Origin: Diploscapter coronatus
Lineage: Eukaryota > Nematoda > Chromadorea > Rhabditida > Rhabditidae
DNA: 64,000 nt
Assembly: GCA_964036155.1 (NCBI GenBank)
Contig: OZ038423.1
Coordinates: 33,371,249 to 33,435,248 of the forward strand
Direction: 5' to 3'
This document shows positions 34,401-45,836 of this stretch, in pieces. The translations under genes were made by a program, and so were the position numbers. Position 1 is the first letter of the stretch; each line of letters starts with the position of its first letter. Below the pieces are notes generated by a model. The model had not been told where the DNA came from and made no database searches. It saw only the letters and a program-made list of their open reading frames with translations.

Positions 34401-35937
34401 AAGCTCACTGGATACTCCGAATAAGGCATTGGAGGGATGTAGCCGGGCAGTTGGTACCAACCAGTCTTCATCTTCTGCCACACCTGCATTTCTAGACCGT
34501 TGTCCTCCCCCTTAGTCATGAAGATGATTTCCGATTCAAGGTCGTCTGAAACAAAACAAATCGAAAATAGGCTTTTTTTTAATTTCGATAACTCTTTAGA
34601 GGATAAAATTTTATACAGTCAAAAAGCTGTTCAAAATTCGAATGAGAAGTTTTTGAACTTTCTAAAAATGTTGAAAATCTCACTCGTCACATCAACATAC
34701 AGATGAGGCATTCCGGGATAGATTCGGACGCTGTCTGGCATTTTCCTAAAATTCAAAAAATCTAAATATACTAACTTTTTCTCTCAAGAATTATTTTAAA
34801 AATAGAAATAAAATTTATTTATTTAAAAAAAAACCAAAATTTACTTGAAATCCCCCTTGCAATTATCGGTGATGAGGAATTTGCCGTCGTTGGTGGCCTT
34901 CTGACAATAGAGCGTGCCGTTGTCGAAGAAGCCCAGAACGTCGTGTCTGCCGTCGCCGTCCACGTCTATCGCCTGAAAACGAAAATACTGTTCTTAGATT
35001 TTGCAAAATAGCATTTTTTAGAAAATCTATCCAATTTTGAAGCTAAACTAATTTATAGAAAAAGATAACTAGGCGCTATTATTTTAAAGTTAATGGACAA
35101 TTGTAAGACGAGTTAATATAAAAATGTAAAGAAGTGGATGTTTTTTTCCTAAAATCTGTTTCAAGAATAATCAAATTTAACGATTCTCAATTTCACAATA
35201 TCGAAAATTCCCACCATAGCTTGCGATCCAAGGATTTCTAGGGGTTCTCTTCTGAAGCTGACTCCATTGTTAATCCACGCGGAATGCACGTATTTTACAG
35301 AGCCATCAGGGTAGACTTTTTTTACAGAGGTCTGAAAATTTAAATAAGCAACCTTTAAGCTAAAAAAAAGTACCAGAATATCGAGATTGAGATCTCCATT
35401 AAAGTCGCCTAAAGAGCACTCGACCGTCTGCGACGGATCATCAGTCACAGCGAATGTGGTCGAGTAGTCGAACATCGTCTTGTTGTCGCCCTAAAATTAA
35501 AATCTTCGATTTAAACAAATCTCCTTGAAAAAAGAAGATATGAATTTTCTAAGATGATGTAAAAAATCTCACAACAGTCGGAAGCGAATCGAGTAATTTC
35601 GTCTTCTGGAGCATGACAGTGAGACTGCCCTCGTTCTGCACGAGAATGTCCGTGTAGCGATCGCTGTTGAAGTCGCCCAAGGCGCATATTCGGCCGGGCT
35701 GAAGTTTATTCTTTCAGAAAAAGTTACTTTTTACAATTTTGAAATTCAGAGACAAATGGAAAAATAACTGTGAATTTTTTTTCAAAGCTACTCTACGATA
35801 ACTCATCTTGGATATCTTATAATTTTCGAAGAAAATATTACCATTTCCGTGATTTGCTTTGCAAACACAGCAGTGGTCGAAAGCAGGATGAGCCATGCCG
35901 CTGCCGTCAGATGCATGAATTCGAGTGAATGAGGCAT
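31475..35937 (-). CDS. lnkn-1: LINKIN / T-cell immunomodulatory protein homologue (ITFG1)
   Basis: About 17 minus-strand exons. Exon 1 (35937-35842) encodes MPHSLEF then a hydrophobic signal peptide (AAAWLILLSTTAVFA). The extracellular part carries FG-GAP/integrin-alpha-like repeats: ALGDFNSDRYTDILV, CSLGDFNGDLNLDIL, AIDVDGDGRHDVLGFF, MAADFNADGMIEIMV, RAGDFSLDGYPDFIAL and a further EDGSLDILVEF. Then come cysteine-bearing stretches, SPFLLYGLGRSPNFVDD, IVPNSRLIVIPP, one membrane helix (VITSVCLLLLLLVTIL) and a short tail ending AHRFHFDA-like SHRFHFDAL, diagnostic of LINKIN. It is a cell-adhesion membrane protein, partnered by RUVBL1/2 and tubulin in worms. A TTTTCAG 27 bases before the ATG is a likely spliced-leader site. 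A palindromic hairpin lies in the intron at 33903-33972. Confidence 0.95.
33903..33972. repeat. Hairpin element in lnkn-1 intron
   Basis: The arms TGCAAATTTGAGACCCGAT and ATTCGGGTCTAAATTTGCA are inverted with one or two differences, and outer TGCATA/GATGCA ends extend the pairing. Confidence 0.65.
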
Positions 35938-35961
35938 TTTGCATCTACACTCGATCGGGCA

Positions 35962-35968
35962 TATCTGA
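35962..35968 (-). other. Putative spliced-leader acceptor of lnkn-1
   Basis: Minus strand TTTTCAG followed by 27 bases of 5' UTR to the start codon. Position and sequence match worm trans-splice sites; SL type cannot be read. Confidence 0.4.
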
Positions 35969-36361
35969 AAATCGTTAAAATTACTAGGTTTAATTTTTTC
36001 TGAAAACAATTTTAAAAAAAAAGTTGAAGATAATCCATTACGACTGAACGCGTATAATTTTCAACAAATAATAATTTTGAAAAGGATAAAATTTTTAATA
36101 AAAATATCAAGCTGATTGAACGAAAATCCTATGTGAAAAGAAACTCTTCACTTTTCTTTAAAAATTAAAAATCGAAAAATAAAAGAGACGAAAAACAATA
36201 ACAATGAACAATCATAACATAGAACTGCAATAGATTCTACTAAATCTGTCCTACTTTCATTACCAAAGAAAGAAAAATGAGAAAATTCTAACTTTATCAC
36301 CCGAAACATCGAGAAATATTCGAATTGATGAGGGAGGATTGCGTGATTTGAGCAATTTTTA

Positions 36362-36508
36362 GACTACTTGAAAGCCGCAAGACATCGAAACACGAGGAAT
36401 AGGCGAAAGAGTATAGGGTTAGAGTAGGGTATGGGATGATAGATTTTCTTTCCTCCACACTATTTCTCAATGTCACGTGTCTCGTGGTCTCGCAGTTTCC
36501 AAGTTGCC
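36362..36508. mobile_element. MITE family B between FAM136A and lnkn-1
   Basis: About 147 bp, in opposite orientation to the copies at 2356 and 56446. It has GACTACTTGAAAGCCGC at the left and the complement of GGCAACTTGGAAACTGCGAG at the right, and is flanked by AATTTTT on both sides. Confidence 0.7.
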
Positions 36509-36544
36509 TAATTTTTTGAATAAAAATTCAAAAGATGAATGAAT

Positions 36545-37640
36545 TTAGAGCGATTTGGCAAACCGATCCTTGATTTTGGGCAGCAATTTTACGTGGTCGT
36601 CCGCACAGGCGCTCACACACTTGTCTAGTTGATCATTGAATTTTGCCATCTGAAAGAATCGCTATTTTGAAAAATAGTAAGAAAGTGAAAAAAATGATTT
36701 GAAAGTGAACGCTGCTAAGCAAATTTAAACAAAAATTCTTGAAAAATCAGAAAGGAAAGTGACGCACTGTGGATTCAGAGTACTTGTTGACGTCTGGCCC
36801 GTGCTGCTGCAGCAATTTGTCGTAGCAGGTCATTGCACAGCGAGAGAGTTGGTCCTGAAAGCGCATCATTTCCAATTGAAAATAATTACTTTCCAAAGTT
36901 AGTTAGAAAAGAGGCACAGAAAAGAGATTGTTCTTTCCAATTCACCTGGAGTTGAGTCATCTCCCGCTCGAGCACAATCTGCGCGTTTTTCATCGGGTTG
37001 TTGCACCGCTCGACGCAACTCTCCACCGCGTCGCGAGTCGTCTTCTTGTCCTCGCAGCATCTGCAAAATTGCTAATTCAACAATTCTGAGAAAAAGTTTT
37101 CAAAAATCTAGCCAGAACAAGGCCTGGCCTAAGCCAAAATATTACGTGAAAATCTTGGTGCATACCCTTCTATGCATCATTTTCTATTGAAAAATAGTCT
37201 AGCATTCCCTCTCCCCCAAAATCTCCCATTCTAACTGAAATTATGCTTAAATCTGAAAATACAGCAATGTGGAAAAGCATAAATTCACAACGTAAAAATA
37301 TACCATTCCTCTATTATTTTTTAATTGAATGGTTTGAAAAAACTAATTCCAAAAAATTCTTCCTTACTTAGCAGAGCAAGCGAACATGGATCGCTGCATT
37401 TCCCGCAGGTATTTCTTGTCGATCTCATCCATCATCTCATCCACCGCCATCTTCACTTTCATCTGGAATTAACAATTAAGGGAAATTAATTACCTAATTA
37501 TCGATAATTCAGAAATTAGTAATCCTTCAAAACATCAAAAATGGATCATATGACAAGATTCTTTCAAAAGTTTGTAATCTTCCTGATTATTAAAATAATA
37601 CAAAATCTCCCACCTGCGTCTGCTCCATCGACGACGACAT
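36545..37640 (-). CDS. FAM136A homologue (mitochondrial intermembrane-space CX3C protein)
   Basis: Five exons in phase on the minus strand: 37640-37614, 37462-37368, 37060-36946, 36854-36768 and 36649-36545, 142 residues. It is helical and carries four CX3C motifs, CSAKC, CVERC, CAMTC and CVSAC, the FAM136A (DUF842) layout that forms disulphides through the mitochondrial Mia40-type import route. The ends MSSSMEQTQMKVKMAVDEMM and KLLPKIKDRFAKSL match the family. From memory C. elegans ZK637.2 is the counterpart and sits next to lnkn-1 there too. It is divergent from the svop-like gene 1.5 kb away and could head a minus-strand operon through lnkn-1 to asna-1. Confidence 0.93.
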
Positions 37641-39111
37641 CTTGTCGATTTTTACCCTGAAAAGTGAAAAATTTTGATGAAATAACAAATTTCATCATTC
37701 CAGCAAAAATTCTGGAATTCAATGAAAACTAAGCGAGTCGATAGAAAGAAATCGATCGATAATATCGATTTTAGGTCGAGTCTGACGTCGACAAGCAAAA
37801 ATAGAAAAATCGAACTGAGAAAATAAAGGAAAAGAGTGAAAATGAAAAATTACTCATGCAAATGTGAAAGTGGTCGAAGCATAATGCAGTGCAAAGGCCT
37901 GCATAAATTGATGGGCGGGGCTAAATGTTACTGGCTTATTTGTCGCTCAAACCTTTTATGTTCTATGAGCCTGTTCATATTTAGCTGCAATGGGACTAAG
38001 TCTGGACGAGTTCGATATTTTTCGAATTTTCCGGTTCAAAATTGATCCGGAATGTTCCGCAATTATTCAAGCTTTTTAACGAAATGGTCACTTTCTAAAT
38101 TCACAACTTTTCTTGACTACCAGCCTCTTTCAAGCTTATTTTTGCCTAATACTCTTCAAATCGTCGAAAATCAATTCACTCCGATTTTTGCAAAACCAAC
38201 GGTTTCTAAAAATTTCGTAATGCTCCGTATAAGAATTTCTTGGTAAACTTTCTAATTTAGCAGGAGCTGAGATATTTTTAATTTCAAAGCATGAAAAAGC
38301 ATCAAATCTGCATTTTTTCGTTGCTGTTTTCATCATTTTTTCGCTGAAATTTCTTGCTTTTTTGAATGTAGTCTGCATGTGTGAACTCTGCGAAAGTGGA
38401 AGAAGATCTAAAAAGGGATGAAATAGTGAAAACAAGGGCATGAAAGGGTGACCATCTTCTGGACACACTTCAGCCTTTACTTCTTCATTCCCCATTTTAC
38501 CCACTCATGAATTGTTCAACTCACTATTCCATTCAAATCGAGGTTCTTGGTATACATTTTAGACGAAGTCTTATTTGAATATCCAGTTTGATTGTTCATT
38601 CATGAATTCATGAATATACGGAATTCTGAGCAGGATTTTCATTAGGAATTTATGAAATCTTCGCCTTTGCTTCGATTTTTCCCGTCTCGATCTTGTTTCA
38701 TGTTAACCTTGCCTTTGAGCATGTGAAAATCCGAGTCTTTTGCCATTTAAACTTGAAATTTATTTTTCTGACAACGTCGAATGTTTACAATCTGAGATTT
38801 TAAAAGATTTTTCGTAAGCTCTTATTCCCTCCCTTGGAAAAATTCGTTCCCAGCTCATTTTGGCATGTTTCCGATTTCACAATATCTTCTCTCGTGGCTT
38901 TTGGTTTGTTTTCCTTCATCGTTTTTCACCTAGCTGCTCCCCTTGCCTTAGGGGAAGGAGGGATCAATACGCGCAGCTCGACTCCTCCCCTATGCTTTTG
39001 CTGGTTTGGCTGTGGCCATTTTCAGTCCCATTTTTCAGGCAACGCGTCCGATGCCAATTATGATGTGTCCTGGCTAAAGTTCCACTGGTCTATTCACTTT
39101 GATCGACGACA
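37641..39111. promoter_or_regulatory. Divergent upstream region of FAM136A and svop-1
   Basis: 1.47 kb without a gene. A GC-richer patch (37905-37930, GGGCGGGGC) resembles an Sp/KLF site, and a second GC-rich part with a CCTTGCC...GGGGAAGG dyad lies at about 38938-39000 near the svop start. Function is inferred from position only. Confidence 0.35.
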
Positions 39112-41550
39112 ATGGGCGACAAAATAATTCTGACTGAGGTGCTTGAAGCATCGAACCTGACTGATGCCTATACGGAATACACTCCTCAAACACTTCTTAA
39201 TGAGTAGGTTTATTTTTCCAGTTTGTTTTCTGTGTGAAACTAGAAGTGAAGCTATTCATAACTTCCAGAATTCCTGAACATTTTTATTCAAACATCTTGA
39301 ATTACGCCACTAAATTCTCACATCAATTTTGAATGGCCGTTTCATTCTTCACCTAACATAAAACCTTCTCATCACTTGTGTTTCGACATTTCCAAAATTG
39401 AAAAAGGCTACGAAGCGAAGGAAAAATCGATGCGAAACGCGATATTTACTCTATTAGAAGGGAGGGCTGTGTGAAACTGGTTCGGCCGAATCCGAGATTA
39501 GTCGGATGAGCGCGATATATCGAATTTACAAATAAAATCCTAATAATAAATTTTTTGCATCAAAGATTCAAGACTGAACATTTTAGACTGCGTCATATCG
39601 GAGAGGAGTTCATCGTTCGTTATTCGGATTTGGATGATAGAAATGTTCTCGGAGAGCCGGAGGATCAACGAAACCACGATGAAGGTTAATTTGTCTATTC
39701 CTCTAGAATTAATAAACGCAACGTATGCAGACAAGACGTTCACTGTCGATGACGCAGTCGAACATTTGGGATTCGGGCGATTCCAACTGAAGTTGAGTCT
39801 GCTTACGGGATGTGCGTGGGTAAGAGACTAACTTCTACCATTTAAAAAAAAAAAATTCTTTGCCAGATGGCCGACGCGATGGAACTGATGCTGTTGTCCG
39901 TCTTATCGCCAGCTTTAGCTTGCGAATGGAATATATCTGCTGTTCAACAAGCTTCAATTATGATGGTCGTCTTCTCGGGAATGATGTTGTCGAGCACTTT
40001 CTGGGGCAAGATCTGCGACCGATTCGGAAGAAAGACGGTAAGAGTAAATGAAATTTTAATCAAAGATTCGTTGAAGGGATTAATGTTCTCAACTCTTATG
40101 GCCTGCAGTATGGGCGTCATTTCTAGTCTATCAACCAACTTCTATACATTCCTGCTCTTTCGAGGTCTGACTGGATTTGGCATCGGTGGGGTATCACAAT
40201 CGTAAGCTTGATCTATGAAGCCGGTGCATTTTTGATGATTGCAGAATTACGCTCTACTCCGAGTTCCTTCCATCAGCTCACCGAGCCAAGTGCGTTTCTC
40301 TGATCGAGAGTTTCTGGTCGATCGGTGTAGTATTGGAAGCTGTTCTTGCATATTTTATCATGACTACTTTCAATTGGAGACTTCTTGTTCTTCTATCCAG
40401 TCTACCACTGGGAATTTTCTCCTTGATGAGCTTCTGGCTACCTGAATCAGCTCGATATTATATCGCATCTGGAAAGAGCGATAAGGCCTTGGCGATTCTG
40501 CAAAAAGCTGCACGAGAGAATCGATGTCAACTTCCATCTGGAACCCTTGTCGCCAGTCACTCAAACACTGCTGAAACGCGCGGCGACTTCAGCGGATTGC
40601 TAACTTCTGAATATCGGACGACTTCGCTGCTATTGTGGATTATTTGGTGAGAGCGAATTTAGGGATTTTAGAAAATCACCCGATTCCAGGTCTGTGAATG
40701 CATTCTGCTACTACGGCAATGTGCAGTTCGCCACTGTTCTGGTGCAATCCCACGATGAATGTCACGGAGGAAATGCGAACGATACGCAGACAACACAGTG
40801 CAAGCCGCTGACGAAGGATGACTACGAGTTACTCGTTTACACTACTATCGCTGAATTTCCCGGATTGATACTGACTTTATTCATCATCGAGTATCTTGGT
40901 CGTAAGAAGACGATGGCACTGGAATTCGGCATTTTCATGTCATTCACTCTTCTACTGTTCTTGTGTCTCGGAAGAACCATGGTCACGGTTTTCGTTTTCA
41001 TCGCTCGAGCGTTCATATCCGGCGCTTTCCAATGTGCTTACGTTTACACACCCGAAGTCAGTTTCGTTTAGACAATAGAAAAAACAATGTCGTTTTCAGG
41101 TTTATCCTACAACTTTGAGAGCCGTTGGCCTTGGAACTGCATCCGCTATGGGTAGAATCGGTGCAATATCATCTCCGCTGGTCGTTCAGGTTAGAATTTG
41201 TCTAGTTTGAAAAGTAAACGGATGAATCTGCTCTCGAAGCTTGGTACTTTGAATTTAACGAAGATGATAACTCAAAAACTCATAATTTACAAGTTTTAGT
41301 ATCAAAAGTCTCATTGAAGATTAATCTCATGAATTATTTTTAGGTGCTTTCATCGTACTGGCTTGCACTTCCGATAGGCATCTACAGCGTAGCCGCATTC
41401 CTTGGCGTGTTCGCGGCAATTTCGCTTCCGATCGAAACCAAGGGACGGAAAATGGTGGTAAGTAAAAACTAACAATTTACTGGAAAATTATGAGGATGGA
41501 GAATTCCTGCCATTTATGAGAAATGATAATTTTAGGAATCACACATTTAG
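39112..41550 (+). CDS. svop-1: SV2/SVOP-like major facilitator transporter
   Basis: Ten exons in phase: 39112-39203, 39587-39684, 39731-39819, 39867-40037, 40077-40201, 40245-40646, 40690-41056, 41100-41189, 41344-41457 and 41536-41550, 520 residues. A soluble N-terminus of ~75 residues ends [15 protein letters not shown], the SVOP hallmark, before helix 1 ([20 protein letters not shown]). Loop 2-3 shows the MFS motif [34 protein letters not shown] and WLPESARYY follow, then a second half with [24 protein letters not shown] and PIETKGRKM. Substrate is unknown; relatives sit on synaptic vesicles. Intron 4 is 39 bp with an atypical TTGAAG acceptor. A glycosylatable loop (NDTQTTQC) lies after helix 7. 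Synteny with C. elegans ZK637.1 supports the name. Confidence 0.93.
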
Positions 41551-42611
41551 CTCAACATCGCAAAAATCTCATTCCAAAGATATCCCTGTGACTTTGACTG
41601 AATTCCGGGTACCAAAGCTCGTATAAAACAAAATTATGTTGTATAAAAGACCAATAAACAGTTCTATTGAAAATTTTGTAGTTTTAGAAAAATCACATAT
41701 AAGATCTCATTCAGAGTCATAAGTTTTTAGTATTCACTTTTAAACACAATGACTCACAATCAATTTCAACTGTACTCATTTTTATTTGCTTATTTTCTCC
41801 TGACAAGTTCAGGTTCTTTTTCGACTTTTCTTTCCGGTCAAACTGATGACGCATCCATGCTTAAAAGTTGCAAAACACATACCGAAATTTTGTAGTTTGT
41901 ATTCTTTACTACAGTGCTTTGCTTTCTCTTTGCCCTGTCCGGCGAGCCCTCTAAAGATTGACTCAAAATCGATTTTTTCTAGCTCTACATAAAATGTTCT
42001 GTTTATATTGTCGGGGATATTTTTCAGTAAAAAAATATTTTTAACATAATACATAGATAGAAAGTTATAACAGCTTTTCTCTGAAAAAATGACACCGGAC
42101 AACTCAAAACACTTTGCTTGCTTTAAAGTTCAATAGTACTGACTAGTATCATCAGATGTGTAGTTTTCGTAACACGTCTTACTCATTGAATTTCCCAATT
42201 GTGCTGACTGTGAGAATGGCAAGATGACTTTTTATTCAATTTTAACCATGTCTAGAAATATCGTTTGATTTATTGTTAGTAGCTTGTTCCTGCCCGTGTT
42301 TAATTAATTTTTGCCGAAAATGAATGAATTTTTCGATCGATTTTCAACGTTAACGGTTAATATTTCATAATCACCAGCGTGGAATGAGAATTGCCATTTC
42401 ATTTGATTTTTAACATTTATTGGACTACAATAATTTAACGACGCAACTCACGGTGAAATTATTTTCGAATAGCCCTTTTCTTCGAGCGTAATCAGCGAAA
42501 ATTGCTCGAGTATTGATAAAATCGATTTAATTATTTTTTTGTTAATTCTTGGTTTTTGATCACAAGTCGTCATTTCAAGCTTCGAAACTAAAATTGCTAA
42601 GCACCTTTATT

Positions 42612-42990
42612 TTTAGGGCCCGCAAGTGGTTTTGCGAAATTGAAGATACCGTTTTAAAGCCTATGCCATTGACTCGGGCCTGTTTTGGAGAGCACTGAGC
42701 AGTTTTTTTTTTCTTTTTCCAAACCGATGCTTCTATCAAAAGTTGTTCATTGCGTACTTTCGAAAATAGCGACTTTCAAACGGGTTATCTTCGTTTGTCG
42801 TTGATTATTTTTGAATTTTTTTGCTCTAAAATATGCAACATTCAGATTTATAAGAAGAATATATACTGGATGCTTTCGAGTGGAACCTTCCTGGAGTTTC
42901 AGAAAGTAGTTGTTTAATAAATTTCGTTGACAACTAATTTCGAACTATTCCCGAACAATTCCGTGACATTGCACATTTTTTGGTGAAACC
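42612..42990 (+). repeat. Third partial copy of the duplicated repeat, lacking MITE B
   Basis: The sequence from CGCAAGTGG through TTTTCCAAACCGATGCTTCT and onward matches 56340-56445 joined directly to 56582-56800. The MITE-B insertion is absent, so 42717-42724 (TTCCAAAC) is an empty target site. Confidence 0.8.
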
Positions 42991-45667
42991 CTTTTATCAA
43001 AGTACTCGACTTAATGTTTGTAGAAGATAAATTTTCACGAAATCGCATAATGAGGGAGATAATTAATGAGAGCAAACAGTTAACCGATTTTTACTTCGCA
43101 AAGTGAGCGGACTCTAGTCATGTTATCAGTATTCAGCATCTTACATTCAGAAGAAACTGATTCGTTTTCAAAACGTATACTTTCGACAAGAAAAACCGCT
43201 GTCACGAGTCAGTAGTTTCTATGAATGGCAGACTTTTCTGTATGCCTTTTTCCTTTTTGATGAATATAAAATTGATTATCAAAGATGGAAACTCAACAAA
43301 GCCCCGATGCTTTTCTTATTCTTCTCTTATCAGAAGATTACTGCAATCATTTAATTCCGATTGCGGATTCTATTTTATTTTACAGCTTTCGAAGAATCGA
43401 TTTTTTTTCTAATTTTATATTACTGTTAGTATGTTGAGCTCAAAAATTATTCCTAAAATTGTTTACTGCTAAAGTTAGAAGGTAAATTTCGAGTGAGAAA
43501 TTGAACACGAAGACACTAGTAATTTGGCCTAAAATATCATAATTTTTTGTGTTCTAAACATAATCAAATTTTCACGCTTTGAACTCTAATCTTTCGCAAT
43601 CTCTGAATATAAATGTGATTTTGATCGAGTGACTGCTAGATGATCGATCAAATTCAAAGTTCACCGGGGCGGAAGTGAGGTCATTGCTCTCAGTCAATCA
43701 GGCGAGATTTCGTCAAAATTGATGGCAATCTGGCATCCATTCCATTACAACTTTTCTCATTTATCTCCAAGTTAAACCATACTATTCTTGAAAATTGATT
43801 TATCATGATTTTATCATTTGATCTATGAAAATCATAAAAGTGTTTATTTCATAATTTCATGAGTTAAAAATTTCATTTTGGTTGATGAACCTTTTTCGTC
43901 ACCTTTTTCAGCAGATAAAAAAATCATTGTTTATATTTGTGGCCTAGATGGAACTTTTCGAAAGACTTCGCTCAAAAGCTTTTGTCAAATTTAAGATAAT
44001 CGGTTCCACATGCTTTAATCATATCCTGTTGTAAGGATTTATCAGAGTTTTGAATAGGCTTGAAAATTGATCAGGTTTTGCATTCTCGCATCATCTGAAC
44101 CGCGTTTTTTATCTTGACAAATGCTTCATTGGACCGATTTCTGGCATTGAGCACAAGATAACTAAGAAGCTTATTTTGTGCGAATGAAATCTAATCGAAG
44201 CGATTAGCCTCGAGGATTATGAAAGCAATGCGGCAAAATTAAAGAAGACACAAAAAGAGTGCATCGAAGGATTGACACTAGATTTAATTCCGCATTGCAG
44301 AACTACTTTCCCAAAATGACGCTAAATTTCGTAAGTATCACTCATTTAAATGAAATTTTCTTTAGACTTGTCAGATATCATCTTCATCTCAGATGACATG
44401 ATTTGTAAAAATCGAGTCTTAGCCAGGACAATAGCTATTCACTTATGATGAGCGTAATTTGTAGCTGCTTCTTGGCTATAATTTCGGTTCTTGCAAATAT
44501 GTGTCATAAAATGAATACCATTTCGTCACTTTTTTTTTAAAAATAAAACTATGGCATGGCATAAGACGTCCAAAATAAAACTTGATACTCATTTTCAGCA
44601 CAAAATTTACTTGAACCATCAGTCTTGATCTAACTTTCCGATAAAATCTTTCATTACTCGTTTTTTCCAGCGCAAAAATGTATTTTTCTTTTTCCATAAG
44701 ACGGTCACGAGACCATTGGAAAGTGAGTCATGTTTTGTGTTCGAATTGATCGATGTCATAGAAATAGAATGGGGGAATCTCTATGTTTGGTAGTCGAGTC
44801 ACGTGTTTTTGAATGATAACTGGGAGATGGAAAGGGATAATTTATGGAAGCTAAAGTTGGTTTGGTCTCGAGGTTTGCATTTCATCAGTCTTTTCATCTT
44901 CCTCTCCTTTCCCTCGCATCTCTCTCTCCTCTTCCTCCCCTCTTCCTTTCTCTCTCCCTCTCTGCCTCATTTTTGTGCGTGTGCCAAGCCTTTTCATCGA
45001 TCGGCTGCTGCCGATAATACTTTCTCTTTTTCTCTGGCCAACCCTCTCTATTTCTTTACCTTTACCTACGCATTCTCTCGTCGTTTTTGTTGCTCTGTTT
45101 TACCTCTTCGCGTTTCGTTTTCATTTCGACTCGCTTCACATCAAATTCAATGCCATTTTTCATGCTCATGATGCAATTAGGCCCAATTGATGAGGGTTAT
45201 GAAATTTCTCGCTCCTTGATGCGTTTTTTCTGGATATTTTTGCAATTCATTAAAATATCATGAACTTTTGCCCAATTTATGCTGTCTTTCTCTGCATACA
45301 AATTTGTCAAGACATTCTCGAAAGCTCAATCAATTTTCGACTGCTCGACTAATCCATCATTTCCCGATTCGTGTTATGATTTTCGATTCAAACTGTTCTT
45401 TTCTTGCTATCATATGCATTTTTAACCATTTCTTGATCCGCTTTTCGGTTTGTATTCGTCTCGACTTACAGTGTCGTTCACTTCTTAGCACCACTCTTTC
45501 GTTTCGAGTAGACAGATTAAAATGCCATTTTCGGCGACCTTTACCCTAATCATGTAAAGCAGCCTAAAATTTGACTTTCAACATAGCTGTTCTTCTCTGA
45601 ATTTCATTCTCGTGCATAGACGTTCACATTTTCTATTACCTTCGTGAATTTTCATATCGTTATAACG

Positions 45668-45796
45668 AAACTTGAAGCCGGGAAGACATGGCATGAGACA
45701 AGATCAAATAGTATCGAAAAAAATATGTAAACTCCTAACCTCCTCAACCCTATACGTTACTATCTCATGTCTTGATGTCTTGCGGCTTCTATATTT
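45668..45796. mobile_element. Diverged MITE family B upstream of phosphatase
   Basis: The arms AACTTGAAGCCGGGAAGACA and TGTCTTGCGGCTTC are inverted with further pairing inside. The pattern resembles family B but is more diverged. It ends about 28 bp before the probable spliced-leader acceptor of the phosphatase gene. Confidence 0.55.
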
Positions 45797-45836
45797 GCTT
45801 CGATAAATAATGTGCTATTTTCAGCTGATCAGAATA

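Larger units (their letters stand above)
41551..45836. other. 4.3-kb intergenic region with repeats
   Basis: No gene is supported. It contains a partial relative of the segmental duplication (42612-42990), a long pyrimidine-rich tract (about 44895-44970) and a MITE at 45668-45796 just before the phosphatase gene. Open frames at 41809-42102 and 44803-45171 look compositional. Confidence 0.45.

Noticed and set aside
41809..42102. 97-codon minus-strand frame after svop-1
   Set aside because: No similarity recognised, no acceptor or donor in phase, and the region looks repeat-derived.
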